DNA of 24,990 nucleotides from Kordiimonadaceae bacterium UBA4441 (lineage in GTDB: Bacteria > Pseudomonadota > Alphaproteobacteria > Sphingomonadales > Emcibacteraceae): assembly GCA_002390425.1 (NCBI GenBank), contig DGPL01000052.1:1-24990 (forward strand), read 5' to 3'. Under the pieces are notes generated by a model that saw nothing but the letters and a program-made list of their open reading frames with translations, had not been told where the DNA came from and made no database searches. Both the position numbers and the translations under genes were made by a program. Below, piece by piece: positions 22,388 to 24,990 of this stretch. Numbering within the stretch: position 1 is the stretch's first letter; each line of letters opens with the position of its first letter.

Positions 22388-23427
22388 ATGGCTCAAACAG
22401 ATTTATCACCTATGGGCATTTTTGAACGATTTCTTTCTATATGGTTAGGTTTATGTATGGCTGCGGGTGTTGGACTTGGTCTGCTAATGCCTAGTACGTT
22501 TCAAATGATTGCTTCCTTTGAATATGCGAGCGTCAATCTAGTGGTTGTTTTCTTATTTGGGTAATGATCTATCCAATGATGGTAAATGTTGATTTCGGTT
22601 CGATCAAAAATGTCGGAAAAAAACCCAAAGGCTTGTGCATTACGTTGGTGGTAAACTGGCTTATTAAACCTTTTACGATGGCGGCCCTCGGCATCCTGTT
22701 TTTTGAACATCTCTTTTCTGGATTGGTTGAACCACAAGATGCCAAGGAATATATTTCAGGCATGATCCTGCTCGGCGTAGCTCCATGCACAGCTATGGTA
22801 TTTGTATGGAGCCAGCTCGTTAAAGGTGATGCGAATTACACACTCGTTCAGGTGTCGGTAAATGATATTATCATGATTTTTGCATTTGCGCCGATTACAG
22901 CACTACTTCTCGGTATTACAGATATTATCGTACCGTGGAAAACGCTTTTGTTATCCGTCCTTCTCTACGTACTTATTCCGCTGACTGCGGGGTATATCAC
23001 CTGCAAAAAGTTAGACGCGATGAAAAACCATGACCACGTCGCGAAGTTCACTGGCCAGATCAAACCGTTTTCGATCATGGGACTGCTTGCAACGGTTGTT
23101 TTACTGTTTGGTTTTCAGGCAGGCATAATTATTGAGAAGCCGATGGTGATCGCCCTTATAGCCATTCCATTGCTTGTCCAAAGTTACGGTATATTCGCTT
23201 TTGCCTATGGGTGGGCATACTTTTGGCGCGTCCCGTTCAGCACGGCCGCCCCTGCCGCTATGATTGGCACGTCAAACTTTTTTGAACTTGCCGTTGCGGT
23301 GGCTATAAGTCTTTTTGGTCTCAACTCTGGTGCCGCTTTGGCAACGGTAGTGGGAGTTTTAGTTGAAGTACCTGTGATGCTATCACTTGTCGCATTTGCA
23401 AATAAAACTAAGGGATATTTCAATTAA
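22388..23427 (+). pseudogene. ACR3-family arsenite efflux permease, frameshifted
   Basis: Two overlapping frames together give one ACR3-type transporter. ATG 22388 (GAGGAG in front) reads 58 codons with one membrane helix, WLGLCMAAGVGLGLLMP, and ends VNLVVVFLFG at TAA 22562-22564. The +1 frame continues as LIWVMIYPMMVNVDFGS. It then carries the family signature GVAPCTAMVFVWSQL with the conserved cysteine, the NDIIMIFAFAPI helix, and GTSNFFELAVAVAIS near the end. Inserting one base within GTTGTTTTC (22544-22552) restores the usual IAVLIWVMIYPM sequence, so a single-base loss in a T-run is the likely lesion. The total of 1040 bases is one short of whole codons. No arsR, arsC or arsH neighbour is present. 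The lesion could be a sequence error; without it the gene is of normal length. Confidence 0.8.
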
Positions 23428-23458
23428 TTTATAAAGAAAATGTTTTCAACCATCAATA

Positions 23459-23493
23459 AAACGCCAGTGTCTGCTAAAGGCCAGCAGGCGTTT
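23459..23493 (-). terminator. Terminator between acr3 and the lipoprotein gene
   Basis: AAACGCC (23459-23465) pairs with GGCGTTT (23487-23493), with an inner CTGCT/AGCAG stem around AAAGGCC. On the minus strand it is followed by TTTTATTG, so it fits the lipoprotein gene best, whose stop lies three bases away. It may also stop transcripts of acr3. Confidence 0.65.
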
Positions 23494-23495
23494 AA

Positions 23496-23789
23496 TTAAC
23501 GTCTTCTGACCAGCGTAACTCCGCCCGGACCAATAAGCACATCGTCACTCTGTATTTCATATATTTGAGCTAAGCCCGGAGCGACGTATATTTTGATTTC
23601 ATCGCCATCTCTTTCAAAATCAAACTCGGCAAAACTATTCCCGACCATCGACTGTGTTACTCTACCGTCGGGTCTAAAATCCATTAGGATTGCACACTGA
23701 AGGGCCCTATATTCGCCAGAAAAACCACCCCCACACGCGGTTAGAAAGAGTAAAAAAATAATAACAAAATGCTTCATTTTTATATTCAT
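23496..23789 (-). CDS. Small lipoprotein, function unknown
   Basis: A 97-residue protein with a lipoprotein signal: basic start MNIKMKHF, hydrophobic VIIFLLFLTA and the lipobox LTAC with the cysteine at residue 19, followed by GGG. It should be lipid-anchored and exported. The mature part of about 78 residues is probably all beta: MDFRPDGRVTQSMVGNSF, then FDFERDGDEIKIYVAPGL and DVLIGPGGVTLVRRR. This alternation resembles small envelope lipoproteins with a lipocalin-like or copper-homeostasis-like strand pattern, but I cannot name a family. The start has AAAGGTG about eight bases upstream. It is a single gene; the 150 bases to the cupin gene hold no ORF or clear promoter. Confidence 0.7.
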   Translation of the reverse strand: MNIKMKHFVIIFLLFLTACGGGFSGEYRALQCAILMDFRPDGRVTQSMVGNSFAEFDFERDGDEIKIYVAPGLAQIYEIQSDDVLIGPGGVTLVRRR

Positions 23790-23939
23790 AGGTTTTTCAC
23801 CTTTAACGTGATCAAATACCTATTAGTGGCACACCAAAACTGAATACAAACTGAATATTTATCCAACACGTTTCAAGAATACCTGCTTTCTGCCAGAAGT
23901 AGTCGTTGGGTAATTAGGTCTCATAAGTTTTTTTTCAGA

Positions 23940-24704
23940 TTAAGAAGAAAACGCCCATGAGGCATCATATATGCTTGTGTTTTCATCAAGCGCAGTCTTT
24001 GCAATTGATAAATAAGGCGTGCTATGTTCTGGTTTTGGCTTAAGACGAGTGGTGATATCCAGTCCTCTTGCTCCGTCTGGCCCTGCTTGGAAACTGTGGA
24101 CCATGTCAAGAGATACTAAATTAACAGAGCCCGGTGAAAGAATTTGATCGACCGTTTTCTGCACTTGAAATGTGCCATTATTTTTATAATCAAATGATCC
24201 TGTTGATATATAATTATTAACCCGCACAACGCCTTCTAATCCAACGGTAACTACATTTCCATATTCATGAACATGAGGACGGCAGATTGCTCCCGGCTCC
24301 AACCGCCAGTGCAGAACTGTAAAAGGGTTACCGCCGGGATGAACGCCTATTTTATAATCTTCCTCTTTTAGGCCTTGACCTGTGTTATTCCACCTTGCAG
24401 GCATGGGCATACCTCTTAGCTTTGCTGTGAGTGCGGCAACGGTCCTCAGATAACGATCCTGCCCCGAAGCTGATATGTCGCCCACCAGCCTTTGTGCCAA
24501 TGGGTTTGCTTCTGATAAAAATTGTTCAAATGATAGTTTTTTGTCCACGCTTTCTTCAATAGCCGCACGAGCATTTAAATTTGACACCACGGTTAGTGCC
24601 ATTCCACCAAATACAGCCATAAATGATCTTCGCTCAACGAATAATCCTGGTGATACTTCAACTTCTTCGTCAATTGGTAATAGAGTGTATGAATTTTGGC
24701 TCAT
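23940..24704 (-). CDS. Cupin-domain protein with twin-arginine signal
   Basis: A 254-residue protein. A long N-region is followed by ERRSFMAVFGGMALTVVSNL and an ARA-A site. This resembles a Tat signal (RRxFM) and suggests export of a folded, metal-containing enzyme. After a helical stretch (about 50-110) comes a cupin: HWRLEPGAICRPHVHEYGNV carries the HxH-type metal ligands. The strand VTVGLEGVVRVNNYIS follows, and the second motif has H in LDMVHSFQAGPDGARGLDI. The order of strands and the C-terminal PPH-like end recall thiol-dioxygenase (PCO/ADO) cupins, but that is a loose likeness. The start has GGAAGGT five bases upstream. The next gene upstream is an aminotransferase on the same strand. 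Substrate unknown. Confidence 0.68.
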   Translation of the reverse strand: MSQNSYTLLPIDEEVEVSPGLFVERRSFMAVFGGMALTVVSNLNARAAIEESVDKKLSFEQFLSEANPLAQRLVGDISASGQDRYLRTVAALTAKLRGMPMPARWNNTGQGLKEEDYKIGVHPGGNPFTVLHWRLEPGAICRPHVHEYGNVVTVGLEGVVRVNNYISTGSFDYKNNGTFQVQKTVDQILSPGSVNLVSLDMVHSFQAGPDGARGLDITTRLKPKPEHSTPYLSIAKTALDENTSIYDASWAFSS

Positions 24705-24781
24705 ATTAAACCTTCCGCTAATATTGATTTTGGAAATATCTTACAAAGTTACAAAGTTAATTTAAATCAATTAGTTGTGAC

Positions 24782-24807
24782 TGTCCGCTTTAGGTCGAAA
24801 GCGGTCA
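24782..24807. repeat. Palindromic repeat, copy B
   Basis: CCGCTTT (24785-24791) pairs with AAAGCGG (24798-24804) around AGGTCG. The flanks TGT/TCA pair at two of three positions. In reverse orientation it reads CCGCTTT-CGACCT-AAAGCGGACAG, nearly the same as copy A. Confidence 0.75.
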
Positions 24808-24819
24808 TACGCTATAAAA

Positions 24820-24841
24820 TCTACTTTCGGCCATAAGCAGA
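24820..24841. repeat. Palindromic repeat, copy C (degenerate)
   Basis: TCTACTT (24820-24826) pairs with AAGCAGA (24835-24841) with one mismatch, around TCGGCCAT. Loop and arms match the same consensus as copies A and B, with substitutions in both arms. It lies 12 bases from copy B. Confidence 0.6.
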
Positions 24842-24875
24842 CGTTCCTAGTGGATACAAATTGGCTTCAGATCAG

Positions 24876-24990
24876 CTAAGAGACAAACTCTTTTTCATAA
24901 ATTTGTGCGAAATATTCCATATCCTCTGGCTTACCCATACTTACACGACACCAAGTCAGATACGGCGGGAACTGACGTCCCACAAGTATG
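24876..24990 (-). CDS. PLP-dependent aminotransferase, C-terminal end (partial; HisC-like)
   Basis: The window ends inside this gene. The visible 37 C-terminal residues read VGRQFPPYLTWCRVSMGKPE then DMEYFAQIYEKEFVS, ending at TAG 24878-24876. The pattern VGRxFPPxxxxxRVxxGxPEEMxxF is the end of histidinol-phosphate aminotransferase-like class I/II enzymes, including the exported Tat-signal branch. The arginine in WCRVS corresponds to the residue that binds the substrate carboxylate. It is upstream of the cupin gene on the same strand, but copies B and C of the palindromic repeat lie in the 171-base gap. Which amino acid it acts on cannot be told from this end. Confidence 0.72.
   Translation of the reverse strand, partial: ILVGRQFPPYLTWCRVSMGKPEDMEYFAQIYEKEFVS

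Noticed and set aside
22541..22566. Programmed frameshifting in acr3
   Set aside because: The T-run is short, no stimulating structure or internal ribosome-binding-like site is evident, and no such case is known to me in ACR3. A simple one-base loss is the plainer reading.
1..24990. tRNA, rRNA, CRISPR array or prophage genes
   Set aside because: I looked for the T-loop pattern, regularly spaced repeats, integrase and transposase motifs on both strands and saw none that held up.

Overview
The window looks like chromosomal DNA of an AT-rich alphaproteobacterium. Several small families point there: an RcdA-type DUF1465 protein, a GapR-type DUF2312 protein, DUF1192, DUF1244, a split-subunit (PntAA/PntAB/PntB) transhydrogenase, and a CTTG-N17-type heat-shock promoter. 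A relative of Kordiimonadales/Emcibacterales would fit the base composition, but that placement is a guess. Most of the window is housekeeping DNA. No CRISPR array, prophage, transposase or tRNA was recognised.

Layout. 1-4020 (+): 3' end of elongation factor P, an inositol-monophosphatase-family enzyme, a small exported OmpA-like protein, then a MotA/ExbB-like and MotB/OmpA-like pair that probably forms an ion-driven complex linking inner membrane and cell wall. 4025-8027 (-): an MsbA-type ABC exporter, two tandem damaged copies of a membrane-anchored TPR-like gene, and a DMT transporter, probably once one transcript. 8250-12732: ribosomal protein L31, an RcdA-like protein, a small heat-shock protein with a heat-shock-type promoter, DUF1192, a quinone oxidoreductase, and a HerA-like ATPase gene cut by one in-frame stop. 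12991-17718: L36 (too short for usual ORF cut-offs), pyruvate kinase, an exported M18 aminopeptidase, and the operon N-formylglutamate amidohydrolase family - DUF1244 - GapR. 17760-22260: a Pmp3/YqaE-like membrane peptide, a sigma54-type AAA+ regulator with an altered GAFTGA loop, and pntAA-pntAB-pntB. 22261-24990: a block bordered by related palindromic repeats, holding a frameshifted ACR3 arsenite-efflux gene, a small lipoprotein and a Tat-type cupin, followed by the 3' end of an aminotransferase gene.

The most notable observation is gene decay and its history. The 27 bases that encode the tail of the ABC exporter recur, with one mismatch, as the tail of the first TPR-like copy. This is the scar expected if a unit made of the ABC tail plus the TPR gene was duplicated in tandem. 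Both TPR copies then acquired lesions: one TGA in copy 2; a frameshift plus TAA and TAG in copy 1. With the herA stop and the acr3 frameshift, four genes in 25 kb are broken while all core genes read cleanly. Either the genome is eroding non-essential loci, or, for the two single-lesion genes, there are sequence errors. I saw no convincing new multi-gene system. The nearest candidate, the MotA/MotB-like pair, looks like a conserved alphaproteobacterial envelope complex rather than a defence locus.
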